DNA of 7,798 nt from an uncultured Anaerococcus sp. (lineage in GTDB: Bacteria > Bacillota_A > Clostridia > Tissierellales > Peptoniphilaceae): contig CAMEGY010000041.1 in assembly GCA_945916625.1 (NCBI GenBank), positions 1 through 7,798 on the forward strand, written 5' to 3'. This document shows positions 1 through 5,446 of this stretch, piece after piece. Within the stretch, counting starts at the first letter, position 1; the number at the start of each line of letters is the position of its first letter. The position numbers and the translations under genes were made by a program. The notes below the pieces were generated by a model, which saw only the letters and a program-made list of their open reading frames with translations, did no database searches and was not told the DNA's origin.

Positions 1-490
1 AAAAACTTCAAGACCAACTGATAACAAGGTAAAAGAAGCAGTCTTTGATATGCTTTTTCCATATAAAGAAAACTTTGTTGCCCTGGACTTATTTTCTGGA
101 ACAGGTCAGATGGGCATAGAATTTCTCTCGAGGGGAGCAAGTGCAGTCTACTTTAATGAGAAAAACTTTTCTAACTTTTCTATATTAAAACAAAATTTAG
201 AAAATGTATCAAGTGAAAATGTAAAGACCTTTAAGTTTGATTTTGAAAGATGCTTAAAAAAATTATCCAAGGAAAATATAAAATTCGACTATATTTTTCT
301 AGACCCACCTTATGATACAGATTTTATCGATAAGTCCCTGTTTCTTATCAAAGAATATGACTTATTAAATGAAGATGGTATAATCATTACTGAATCGAAT
401 ATGGACACAGATTTTTCTGATAACTATGATTTACAATTGATAAAAGAAAAATCATACGGAAGGAAATATATTAAGTTTTATATAAAATGA
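1..490 (+). CDS. rsmD: 16S rRNA (guanine(966)-N2)-methyltransferase RsmD, 5' end outside window
   Basis: RsmD uses S-adenosylmethionine to methylate N2 of G966 in 16S rRNA during assembly of the 30S subunit. The frame is open from base 2 and begins KTSRPTDNKVKEAVFDML, matching the conserved TRPTtdrvKEalFniL segment near the RsmD N-terminus. The ATG at 50 is therefore an internal methionine and not the start. About 162 residues are visible, so only some 20 are missing from a protein normally near 185. The SAM-binding motif DLFSGTGQMGIE starts at base 86, and the catalytic DPPY motif of N2/N6 amino-methyltransferases is at 302-313, inside FDYIFLDPPYD. The stop overlaps the coaD start by 4 bp (ATGA), so the two are likely translationally coupled. 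The rsmD-coaD pair is widely conserved in Firmicutes. No fault is seen in the visible part. Confidence 0.95.
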   Translation, partial: KTSRPTDNKVKEAVFDMLFPYKENFVALDLFSGTGQMGIEFLSRGASAVYFNEKNFSNFSILKQNLENVSSENVKTFKFDFERCLKKLSKENIKFDYIFLDPPYDTDFIDKSLFLIKEYDLLNEDGIIITESNMDTDFSDNYDLQLIKEKSYGRKYIKFYIK

Positions 491-969
491 AAGTAATTTA
501 CCCAGGTAGCTTTGATCCACTAACAAACGGTCACGTAGATATAATTAAACGTCTAAGTAGCATGTTTGATGAAGTAATCGTAGCTATACTTATTAACGAA
601 AATAAAAAATCTTTGTTTACTGTAGTTGAAAGGAAAGATATTATTAGAGAGGCTATTGAAGAAGAAGGTCTTGAAAATATTAGAATTGATTCTTTTAACG
701 GACTTTTAGTTAATTTTGCAAGAGAAAATGATGTAAAAATCATAGCTAGAGGTCTTAGGGCAGTGACAGATTATGAATACGAGAAAAATATTGCCAGAGT
801 AAATTCTACTCTATACCAAGGTCTTGAAACTATATTTCTATTAAGTAACCCTACTTACTCATTTGTAAGTTCAAGCGGGGTTAGGGAAATAGCAGCTTTT
901 AAAGGAGATGTATCAGCGTTTGTAAGTCCAAGCGTTGAAAAGAAAATTAAAGAAAAGTTTAATTATTAG
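487..969 (+). CDS. coaD: Phosphopantetheine adenylyltransferase CoaD
   Basis: CoaD catalyses the fourth step of coenzyme A synthesis in the cytoplasm, joining ATP and 4'-phosphopantetheine to give dephospho-CoA and pyrophosphate. The length of 160 residues is exactly typical. The protein opens with YPGSFDPLTNGHVDII (residues 5-20), containing the nucleotidyltransferase TxGH motif (TNGH, 13-16). The substrate-binding ARGLRAVTDYEYE segment is at 87-99, LETIFL at 113-118, and the second nucleotide-binding motif YSFVSSSGVREIA at 124-136. The start overlaps the rsmD stop as ATGA. No strong ribosome-binding site is needed or evident, so initiation probably follows termination on rsmD. The C-terminal FVSPSV (145-150) stands where most homologues have a VPPxV-like sequence. 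All catalytic motifs are intact, so the identification is secure. Confidence 0.97.
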   Translation: MKVIYPGSFDPLTNGHVDIIKRLSSMFDEVIVAILINENKKSLFTVVERKDIIREAIEEEGLENIRIDSFNGLLVNFARENDVKIIARGLRAVTDYEYEKNIARVNSTLYQGLETIFLLSNPTYSFVSSSGVREIAAFKGDVSAFVSPSVEKKIKEKFNY

Positions 970-973
970 GAGG
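968..973 (+). promoter_or_regulatory. Ribosome-binding site of the coiled-coil gene
   Basis: A perfect AGGAGG lies 4 bases before the ATG at 978 and overlaps the coaD stop codon TAG (967-969). It suggests this gene is translated independently and strongly, unlike coaD, which depends on overlap with rsmD. Confidence 0.8.
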
Positions 974-977
974 AAAA

Positions 978-1463
978 ATGGCGAACAAAATAACTGATCT
1001 CATATTAGAGATGGAAGACATAATGGACGAGGCAAGCTCTGTACCTTTTTCAAAAAAAATAGCCGTAGATCCAGATGAGATTTATGAAATTTTAAATGAA
1101 ATGAAAGATTCACTACCAGAAGAAATTAAACAAGCTCAATGGGTAACTGATGAAAAAGATAGGATCTTATCAGAGGCGACAAGTGAAGCTGATAGCAGAC
1201 TTAACCAAGCTGAGGGTGAGATTAAAAACTTCAAAGAACAGGCTAAAAGTCAGTTCCAAAAGATGGTAAGTGAGCACGAAGTTACCCAACAAGCGAGACT
1301 TGAAGCAGATAGAATCCTTCAAGAAGCTGCTGCGGAAGCTAAGTGCATTAGACAACAATCTTATGCATATGTGGACAAATTATTTACAGGTTCAGCTGAA
1401 AACTTCAGCCAACTTGCCCAACAATTAGAAAAAAATAAAAGCAAAATATTAGAAAATAAATAA
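978..1463 (+). CDS. Coiled-coil protein of the coaD-linked 'ATPase / F0 subunit B-like' family, function unknown
   Basis: This gene encodes a 161-residue soluble protein with no signal peptide or membrane segment. The N-terminal part (about 1-50) contains the recognisable pattern ILEMEDIMDEAS...KIAVDPDEIYEILNEMKDSLPEEIKQAQWV. Residues 55-125 are a long, highly charged, Ala/Glu/Gln-rich helix with coiled-coil spacing (EADSRLNQAEGEIKNF, RLEADRILQEAAAEAK), followed by a tail (YAYVDKLFTGSAENFSQLAQ). Relatives beside coaD in clostridia and actinobacteria are loosely annotated as ATPase, ATP synthase subunit B-like or DivIVA-like. No Walker motif is visible, so the ATPase label is unsupported. A scaffold or cell-division role like that of DivIVA-type proteins is only an inference. 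A strong AGGAGG at 968-973 overlaps the coaD stop and fixes the start. It is the last gene before the terminator. Confidence 0.85.
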   Translation: MANKITDLILEMEDIMDEASSVPFSKKIAVDPDEIYEILNEMKDSLPEEIKQAQWVTDEKDRILSEATSEADSRLNQAEGEIKNFKEQAKSQFQKMVSEHEVTQQARLEADRILQEAAAEAKCIRQQSYAYVDKLFTGSAENFSQLAQQLEKNKSKILENK

Positions 1464-1465
1464 GA

Positions 1466-1493
1466 AATAGACCTATCAGATGATAGGTCTATT
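1466..1493. terminator. Bidirectional intrinsic terminator between convergent operons
   Basis: A perfect 13-bp inverted repeat, AATAGACCTATCA (1466-1478) and TGATAGGTCTATT (1481-1493), has a two-base centre; in RNA this gives about 12 pairs with a four-base loop. It lies 2 bp after the stop of the coiled-coil gene. On the plus strand the tail is ATTATTATAC, only moderately U-rich. On the minus strand the tail reads TTCTTATTTATTTTC, which is more U-rich, so it should also end tmcAL transcripts. The stem is AT-rich, in keeping with the genome. The tmcAL stop codon (1476-1478 on the complement) is inside the hairpin. Confidence 0.75.
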
Positions 1494-2642
1494 ATTATAC
1501 TTAAAATCTAAATCAAGCTCTCTTTGACTGCCTAGGCTATAAAAATTTGAGCTATTAACCATTTTATTATAGATAAGCTTATTATTTGAATCCAAGCTCT
1601 TAGTATCTTTCTTATTAATTATTAGAGTTAAGTTTTTATTTATCTCTTTAAAATAGGGGAGAGCCTTATTATTATAAGCCAGTATTTTTATAAAGGAAAT
1701 ATCAATATCATTTAGATTAAAATTATTATCTAAGATATAATTGATAACCAGCCTTTTAATTCTAGACATAGTATACCTTTGGCTTGTAGCATTCTTTAAA
1801 AAAGTTTGGTAAGTATTATGTTTTTTTGCAAGCTTTTCAAGATAGTTAGAAATACCTTCTTCATAGCCTAAAGTTTTATCCATAGCTTTATTTTCGATGA
1901 GGGCTTTATAGCAAAAAACATTATAAATATAATCTTTATCAAATTTTAGATTTTTACTTGTATAATTTACTAGTTCATCATAAGAATCATTAGGCAGTAA
2001 GCCCTGGATATTTTGATCAAGGTTATTTCGTATAGCAGTAGAAGATGCAAAGTTTGAATCTTTGATGTTTTTGTCACTATTAAGTGTATTGATTCTTCTA
2101 ATGGGATAAGGTTTAATATTTGAACTTATTTTTCTAATAGCTCTTAGGTACTCTAAAGCTAAGATATTATTGGATGATAAGAAATCTTGATCTACAAAAT
2201 TTCCAATTGCTTTATTATGGGCTTTTGGGTATGAAAGACCTTCTTTTAGATATTTTCTAGTAAGCAAATCAATCTTTTCTGTATTATTAATAATTTTTTT
2301 TGCATGACCTAAAAATTCATCAGGGCTCATTTGTTCTATGCCAAAAACTAGATAGTCGACCCCTAGTTTATCTAGGATATATATAGATTTAAGGGCAAAA
2401 AACTCTGCTGATTGTAAAGTTACAAAGCAAGGCATTTCAATAATTATATCAAATCCTTGCTTTATAGCAACTTTTGCTCTTGTAAACTTATCCATTATAG
2501 CCGGCTCTCCTCTTTGTACAAAGTCTCCGCTCATGACGGAAATTGATAAGTCTACTTTCAAATCATCTTTTGCCTTATCTAAAAGATACTTATGACCATT
2601 GTGGAAGGGATTAAATTCTGAAATTATTCCTAAACTTTTCAT
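1476..2642 (-). CDS. tmcAL: tRNA(Met) cytidine acetate ligase TmcAL (YlbM family)
   Basis: TmcAL acetylates the wobble cytidine (C34) of elongator tRNA-Met to N4-acetylcytidine, using ATP and acetate through an acetyl-adenylate. I chose the ATG at 2642 (388 residues). It is preceded by GAGGTG, and the protein then begins MKSLGIISEFNPFHNGHKYL, as the family does. The frame continues upstream to an ATG at 2711, but those 23 extra residues are hydrophobic, AT-rich and unlike the family. Visible motifs are the nucleotidyltransferase HNGH (residues 14-17), VMSGDFVQRGEPAIMDK (36-52), FDIIIEMPC (64-72), QSAEFFA (77-83), LVFGIE (98-103), SSNNILALEYLRAI (156-169) and ASSTAIR (199-205), the ISSTxIR-like nucleotide-binding segment. 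The C-terminal third is Asn/Lys-rich and less conserved. It is a single gene converging on the coaD operon. Confidence 0.93.
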   Translation of the reverse strand: MKSLGIISEFNPFHNGHKYLLDKAKDDLKVDLSISVMSGDFVQRGEPAIMDKFTRAKVAIKQGFDIIIEMPCFVTLQSAEFFALKSIYILDKLGVDYLVFGIEQMSPDEFLGHAKKIINNTEKIDLLTRKYLKEGLSYPKAHNKAIGNFVDQDFLSSNNILALEYLRAIRKISSNIKPYPIRRINTLNSDKNIKDSNFASSTAIRNNLDQNIQGLLPNDSYDELVNYTSKNLKFDKDYIYNVFCYKALIENKAMDKTLGYEEGISNYLEKLAKKHNTYQTFLKNATSQRYTMSRIKRLVINYILDNNFNLNDIDISFIKILAYNNKALPYFKEINKNLTLIINKKDTKSLDSNNKLIYNKMVNSSNFYSLGSQRELDLDFKYNNRPII

Positions 2643-2645
2643 AGT

Positions 2646-2651
2646 CACCTC
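2646..2651 (-). promoter_or_regulatory. Ribosome-binding site that decides the tmcAL start
   Basis: On the minus strand GAGGTG lies 3 bases before the ATG at 2642, about 5 bases counting from the AGG core. No comparable site was seen before the upstream ATG at 2711. This supports the shorter 388-residue protein. Confidence 0.7.
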
Positions 2652-2670
2652 AAATATATTGTTATTTATT

Positions 2671-2676
2671 ATTATA
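2671..2676 (-). promoter_or_regulatory. Possible -10 box for tmcAL
   Basis: The minus strand reads TATAAT at 2676-2671, which would start transcription roughly 20 bases before the tmcAL ATG. No convincing -35 is found at 16-18 bp. A second TATAAT on the same strand at 2706-2701 is an equal candidate, also without a clear -35. The region is so AT-rich that such boxes arise by chance, so this is a weak call. Confidence 0.3.
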
Positions 2677-2766
2677 CTAATTATTAATAGGCCATGCATT
2701 ATTATAGGCAAATGTGATAAATTAGATTATTATTGATGAATAAAATTTTCAAATAAATGATAAATA

Positions 2767-2775
2767 TGGTATAAT
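2767..2775 (+). promoter_or_regulatory. Extended -10 promoter of the efp-recN gene run
   Basis: TGGTATAAT combines a perfect -10 hexamer (2770-2775) with the extended TGn element. A weak -35, TTCAAA at 2748-2753, is placed 16 bp upstream. Transcription would begin near 2782, giving a leader of only about 23 bases, which holds the AGGAGG at 2795-2800 before the efp ATG. This is the only clear promoter found for the downstream run of eight genes. No terminator was seen between any of them. Confidence 0.65.
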
Positions 2776-2804
2776 AATGTAAGAAATATTAACTAGGAGG
2801 AATT

Positions 2805-3362
2805 ATGATTTCAGCAAATGATTTAAGAAAAGGTGTTACCTTTGTATATGATAATGACGTGTATCAAGTGGTAGATTTCCAACACGTAAAACCAGGCAAG
2901 GGTGCAGCTTTTGTAAGAGCAAAAATAAGGTCTGTAATGAATGGTGGAGCTAAAGATGTAACTTTCAACCCTAATGAAAAATTTGAGAATGCTATTATTT
3001 CTACAAAAGAAATGCAATATTTATACAATGATGGGCAACTATATTATTTCATGGATCCTGAAACTTTCGAACAAATAGGAATTGAAGAAGAAAATGTAAG
3101 AGATGCAATAATATATGTAAGGGAAAATGATTCAGTTCTTATCAAATTTTATGAAGGCAAACCATTCTCAATTGATCCACCAAACTTTGTAGAACTTAAA
3201 GTAGAGGAGACAGAACCTGGTATCAAGGGAGATACAGCAACAAACGTTACAAAACCAGCGACAGTGGAAACAGGAGCTGTTATAAATGTACCTATATTTA
3301 TAAACGAAGGTGATGTGATAAAAATAGATACAAGAAGTGGCGAATACCTATCAAGAGCTTAG
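2805..3362 (+). CDS. efp: Translation elongation factor P
   Basis: EF-P binds the ribosome between the P and E sites and rescues ribosomes stalled on polyproline stretches. The 185-residue length is standard. The N-terminal KOW-like domain (about 1-64) carries the loop VKPGKGAAF, with Lys32 at the tip, the residue that in relatives contacts the P-site tRNA and is often modified. Two OB-fold domains follow (about 65-128 and 130-185). The third contains the conserved [20 protein letters not shown] run and the terminal [12 protein letters not shown] perfect AGGAGG (2795-2800) sits 4 bases before the ATG. No known Lys modification gene (epmA/epmB or ymfI) is in the window, so whether Lys32 is modified, as the 5-aminopentanol type of Bacillus or otherwise, cannot be read here. 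It is the first gene of the run, 9 bp before asp23. Confidence 0.98.
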   Translation: MISANDLRKGVTFVYDNDVYQVVDFQHVKPGKGAAFVRAKIRSVMNGGAKDVTFNPNEKFENAIISTKEMQYLYNDGQLYYFMDPETFEQIGIEEENVRDAIIYVRENDSVLIKFYEGKPFSIDPPNFVELKVEETEPGIKGDTATNVTKPATVETGAVINVPIFINEGDVIKIDTRSGEYLSRA

Positions 3363-3371
3363 GAGTATTAA

Positions 3372-3701
3372 ATGGCAAGCAAATTTAAAGATGGATCAGT
3401 AAAAATTGCTGACGAAGTATTAGATCAAATTGCAATTCAAGCGGCAAATGATGTATACGGTGTTTATGAAGGAAACTCAGACGAAGGTTTTATTCAATCT
3501 TTACAAGCTAAGACAACAAAAACATCAATAAGAAATGTCTCAGGCAACCTAGTAATAGATTTAGATCTTTCCTTAGATAAGAGTGTAAATGTGAGAAAAA
3601 CAGTCAAAAAAATTCAAGAAAATGTAAAGAATGTTGTTGAAACTATGACTGGTATAAATGTTAGCAGAGTAAATATAAATATAAATAAATTAGAAATCTA
3701 A
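3372..3701 (+). CDS. Asp23/Gls24 family envelope stress protein
   Basis: This is a 109-residue cytoplasmic protein of the Asp23/Gls24 (DUF322) family, which in other Firmicutes is abundant, membrane-associated through partners and linked to cell-envelope stress. The family pattern is clear: GSVKIADEVLDQIAIQAANDVYGVY near the N-terminus (here from residue 8), then a short basic middle, then the beta-rich VSGNLVIDLDLSLDKSVNV and the helix VRKTVKKIQENVKNVVETMTG ending in VSRVNININKL. There is no membrane segment or signal peptide, and no neighbouring amaP-like membrane anchor, so the exact partner is unknown. AGGAG at 3361-3365 gives a good start. Clostridia typically have this gene between efp and nusB. 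Its stop overlaps the nusB start by one base (TAATG). Confidence 0.9.
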   Translation: MASKFKDGSVKIADEVLDQIAIQAANDVYGVYEGNSDEGFIQSLQAKTTKTSIRNVSGNLVIDLDLSLDKSVNVRKTVKKIQENVKNVVETMTGINVSRVNININKLEI

Positions 3702-4087
3702 TGAAAAGAACTGACCAAAGGGAATGGGTTTTTAAACTCATCTACCAAGATACAATAAATAAAATTGAAAATTTAGATGAATTATTAGATAACCACAAGC
3801 TTAGCAAAGACCAAAAATTTATAGTTGATTCTATTGACTCATATATCAGTAATTTTGATGAAATTGAAAAAAAACTAGATGAAAATATTGACAGGGCCAT
3901 GCCTAAGCTTAGTAGGGTTGTTAGGTCTATAATTTACTTATCTATTAATGAAATATATTTTCTAGATATACCTGTGTCAGTATCTATCAATGAGGCTGTG
4001 AATTTGGCTAAAAAGTTTTCCGGAGAAGACGATTATAAAATTGTAAACCTTATATTAGGCACCATAGTTAGAAAAGATAATAAATGA
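3701..4087 (+). CDS. nusB: Transcription antitermination factor NusB
   Basis: NusB pairs with NusE (ribosomal protein S10) and binds boxA RNA in rRNA leaders, allowing RNA polymerase to transcribe rRNA operons without early termination. The 128 residues form the expected all-helical single domain. The N-terminal basic segment (KRTDQREWVFKLIYQDTIN) corresponds to the RNA-binding face. The C-terminal signature LDIPVSVSINEAVNLAKKF (about 90-108) followed by YKIVNLILGTIVRK is diagnostic of the family. Identity rests mainly on this C-terminal half and on position between asp23 and xseA. The protein is slightly shorter than most NusB (130-150). The gene starts in the asp23 stop (TAATG) and ends in the xseA start (ATGA), so translation of all three is probably coupled. 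Confidence 0.93.
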   Translation: MKRTDQREWVFKLIYQDTINKIENLDELLDNHKLSKDQKFIVDSIDSYISNFDEIEKKLDENIDRAMPKLSRVVRSIIYLSINEIYFLDIPVSVSINEAVNLAKKFSGEDDYKIVNLILGTIVRKDNK

Positions 4088-5268
4088 GAAAACCATTAAG
4101 CGTTAAGCAATTTAATGAATATGTAAAATCAAATATTAAGCACGATCCTATCTTTCAAAGAGTATATTTAAGTGGTGAACTTTCTAATATAAGAGTTAAT
4201 AACTACCACCTGTACTTCTCTCTAAAAGAGGGGTCGGAAATAATAGACGCAGTCATTTATTATTATGAAGATAAAGACATAAATATTGAATTTACTCCAG
4301 GAAAACAAGTTATTATTAAGGGAAACCTATCCTATAACAACTATTCTTCTAGGCTTATAATTGTAACAAATGAAGTTATTGAGGAAGGCTTATCTAAAGA
4401 ATATATAAAATTTCTTAAGATGCAAGAAGAGTTTAAATCTAAGGGATATTTTGACCAAGATAATAAAAAGCCAATTCCTAAACTTGTAAAAAAAGTTGGC
4501 TTAATTACATCTAGAGATGGAGCTGCTATTGTAGATTTTCTTGCCATGATAAATAGTAAGGCAAATGACATACATATTTACCTTGCACCGGTAAAAGTGC
4601 AAGGTAATAATGCTAATAAACAAGTAGCAGAAGCAGTCGGGATTCTAGATGAGCTTGACCTTGAGGTCATTGTTATAACTAGAGGTGGTGGTTCTAATGA
4701 AGACCTATCAAGCTTTAATCAAAGAGAGATAATAGAAGCTGTTTATAGAGCGAAAACTCCAATTATTTCAGCAATAGGCCATAATATTGACACAACCCTG
4801 ATAGATTATACAAGTGACCTAAGTCTACAAACACCTACAGAAGCAGGGTCATACCTTATAGCAGATTATATAGATTATGAAAAACATCTTTTGAACAAAT
4901 TTAGTCATGCTAAGTTTGTTATTGAAAATATGCTGGATATGAGGAAGTTAAAATTAAAAATTCTAAAGTCAAAGGTTAATAGTATATCTCCTAAGGCCTT
5001 AATTGATGAAAAAATTAACAGTCTCCATAAACTGGGAAAAAATATTGACAAAACAATCCAAGATAATCTCAATTATAACAACAATAAGATAAAGAACTTA
5101 TCTTATAAATTTGATGTTTTGGAAAAGATATTAGAATTCAGAAAGAAAGAAATTGAAATACTATTTAAGGATAAAAAAATCTATTCTGCACATAATCTTA
5201 AAATGGGAGATGAATTAGAGATAAAATTTAGTGATGGAAGTAGGAAAGCAAGGATAATCGATGGATAA
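4084..5268 (+). CDS. xseA: Exodeoxyribonuclease VII large subunit
   Basis: XseA is the catalytic subunit of exonuclease VII, which degrades single-stranded DNA from both ends to oligonucleotides and acts in repair. At 394 residues it is a little shorter than the usual 400-450. The N-terminal OB-fold (about 5-98) includes VYLSGELSNIRVNNYHLYFSL. The catalytic domain includes VGLITSRDGAAIVDF (138-152), IYLAPVKVQG (165-174), ITRGGGSNEDLSSFN (198-212) and ISAIGHNIDTTLIDY (228-242). Residues matching those essential in E. coli are present: Asp151, Arg200, His233 and Asp236. The usual GHExD is GHNID here. A long charged coiled-coil region (about 265-365) is where XseB copies bind, and the terminal MGDELEIKFSDGSRKARI is typical. 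The start overlaps nusB (ATGA), and the end overlaps xseB by 8 bp. A perfect inverted repeat lies inside at 4578-4607. Confidence 0.95.
   Translation: MRKPLSVKQFNEYVKSNIKHDPIFQRVYLSGELSNIRVNNYHLYFSLKEGSEIIDAVIYYYEDKDINIEFTPGKQVIIKGNLSYNNYSSRLIIVTNEVIEEGLSKEYIKFLKMQEEFKSKGYFDQDNKKPIPKLVKKVGLITSRDGAAIVDFLAMINSKANDIHIYLAPVKVQGNNANKQVAEAVGILDELDLEVIVITRGGGSNEDLSSFNQREIIEAVYRAKTPIISAIGHNIDTTLIDYTSDLSLQTPTEAGSYLIADYIDYEKHLLNKFSHAKFVIENMLDMRKLKLKILKSKVNSISPKALIDEKINSLHKLGKNIDKTIQDNLNYNNNKIKNLSYKFDVLEKILEFRKKEIEILFKDKKIYSAHNLKMGDELEIKFSDGSRKARIIDG
4578..4607 (+). repeat. Perfect 11-bp inverted repeat inside xseA
   Basis: TTACCTTGCAC (4578-4588) and GTGCAAGGTAA (4597-4607) are exact reverse complements separated by the 8-base loop CGGTAAAA. 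The stem has more G and C than its surroundings and would form a stable hairpin in mRNA. It falls on codons for YLAPVKVQGN, a conserved part of XseA, so the two arms partly encode constrained residues (LAP and VQG). There is no following U-run (AATAATGC), so it does not look like an intrinsic terminator. Confidence 0.6.
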
Positions 5269-5446
5269 GTCATTTGAAGACCAGTACAAAAAAATAGAGG
5301 AAACACTAGAAAAAATTGAAAACAATAAGGATAACTTAGATGAATCTATTAGGCTTTATAATGAAGCAAAGAAAATGTATAAAGGCCTAGAGGAAAAGCT
5401 TGAAGATTATAAGGCTAAGGTAGAAATAATAAGTAATGATGAATAG
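5261..5446 (+). CDS. xseB: Exodeoxyribonuclease VII small subunit
   Basis: XseB is the small helical subunit, several copies of which bind the coiled-coil part of XseA to form active exonuclease VII. The protein has 61 residues, close to the family's usual 60-80. It shows the family pattern: SFEDQYKKIEETLEKIEN at the N-terminus, then LDESIRLYNEAKKMYKGLEEKL and DYKAKVEII, predicted as a two-helix hairpin. The start lies 8 bp inside the xseA end, with AAGGA at 5250-5254 as ribosome-binding site. The gene overlaps ispA by up to 11 bp. The sequence is Lys/Glu-rich and would be hard to recognise alone, but position and pattern make the call safe. Confidence 0.93.
   Translation: MDKSFEDQYKKIEETLEKIENNKDNLDESIRLYNEAKKMYKGLEEKLEDYKAKVEIISNDE

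Noticed and set aside
50..490. ATG at 50 as the start of rsmD
   Set aside because: The frame is open to the window edge and the upstream residues (TSRPTDNKVKEAVFD) are conserved RsmD sequence, so the gene begins before the window.
531..743. Minus-strand open frame of 70 codons opposite coaD
   Set aside because: Lies wholly inside coaD, has no family features and is Ser/Leu/Ile-rich as expected for the antisense of an AT-rich gene. The same reasoning removes the minus-strand frames at 1170-1358, 2823-3017 and 4341-4571.
2643..2711. In-frame extension of tmcAL to an ATG at 2711
   Set aside because: The 23 extra residues are AT-driven Ile/Asn-rich sequence with no family match, while the ATG at 2642 has GAGGTG before it and starts the conserved LGIISEFNPFHNGH segment.
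2735..2753. ARG-box-like sequence GATGAATAAAATTTTCAAA over the efp -35 region
   Set aside because: It resembles the Bacillus ARG-box consensus as I recall it but has one extra base that breaks the spacing, and matches of this quality are expected by chance in such AT-rich DNA. efp is also not an expected ArgR target.
2643..2804. Riboswitch, T-box or small RNA in the tmcAL-efp intergenic region
   Set aside because: Only 162 bp, and the leaders predicted from the -10 boxes are about 20-50 bases. No stable stem, T-box sequence or terminator-like hairpin was seen; only promoters and ribosome-binding sites fit.
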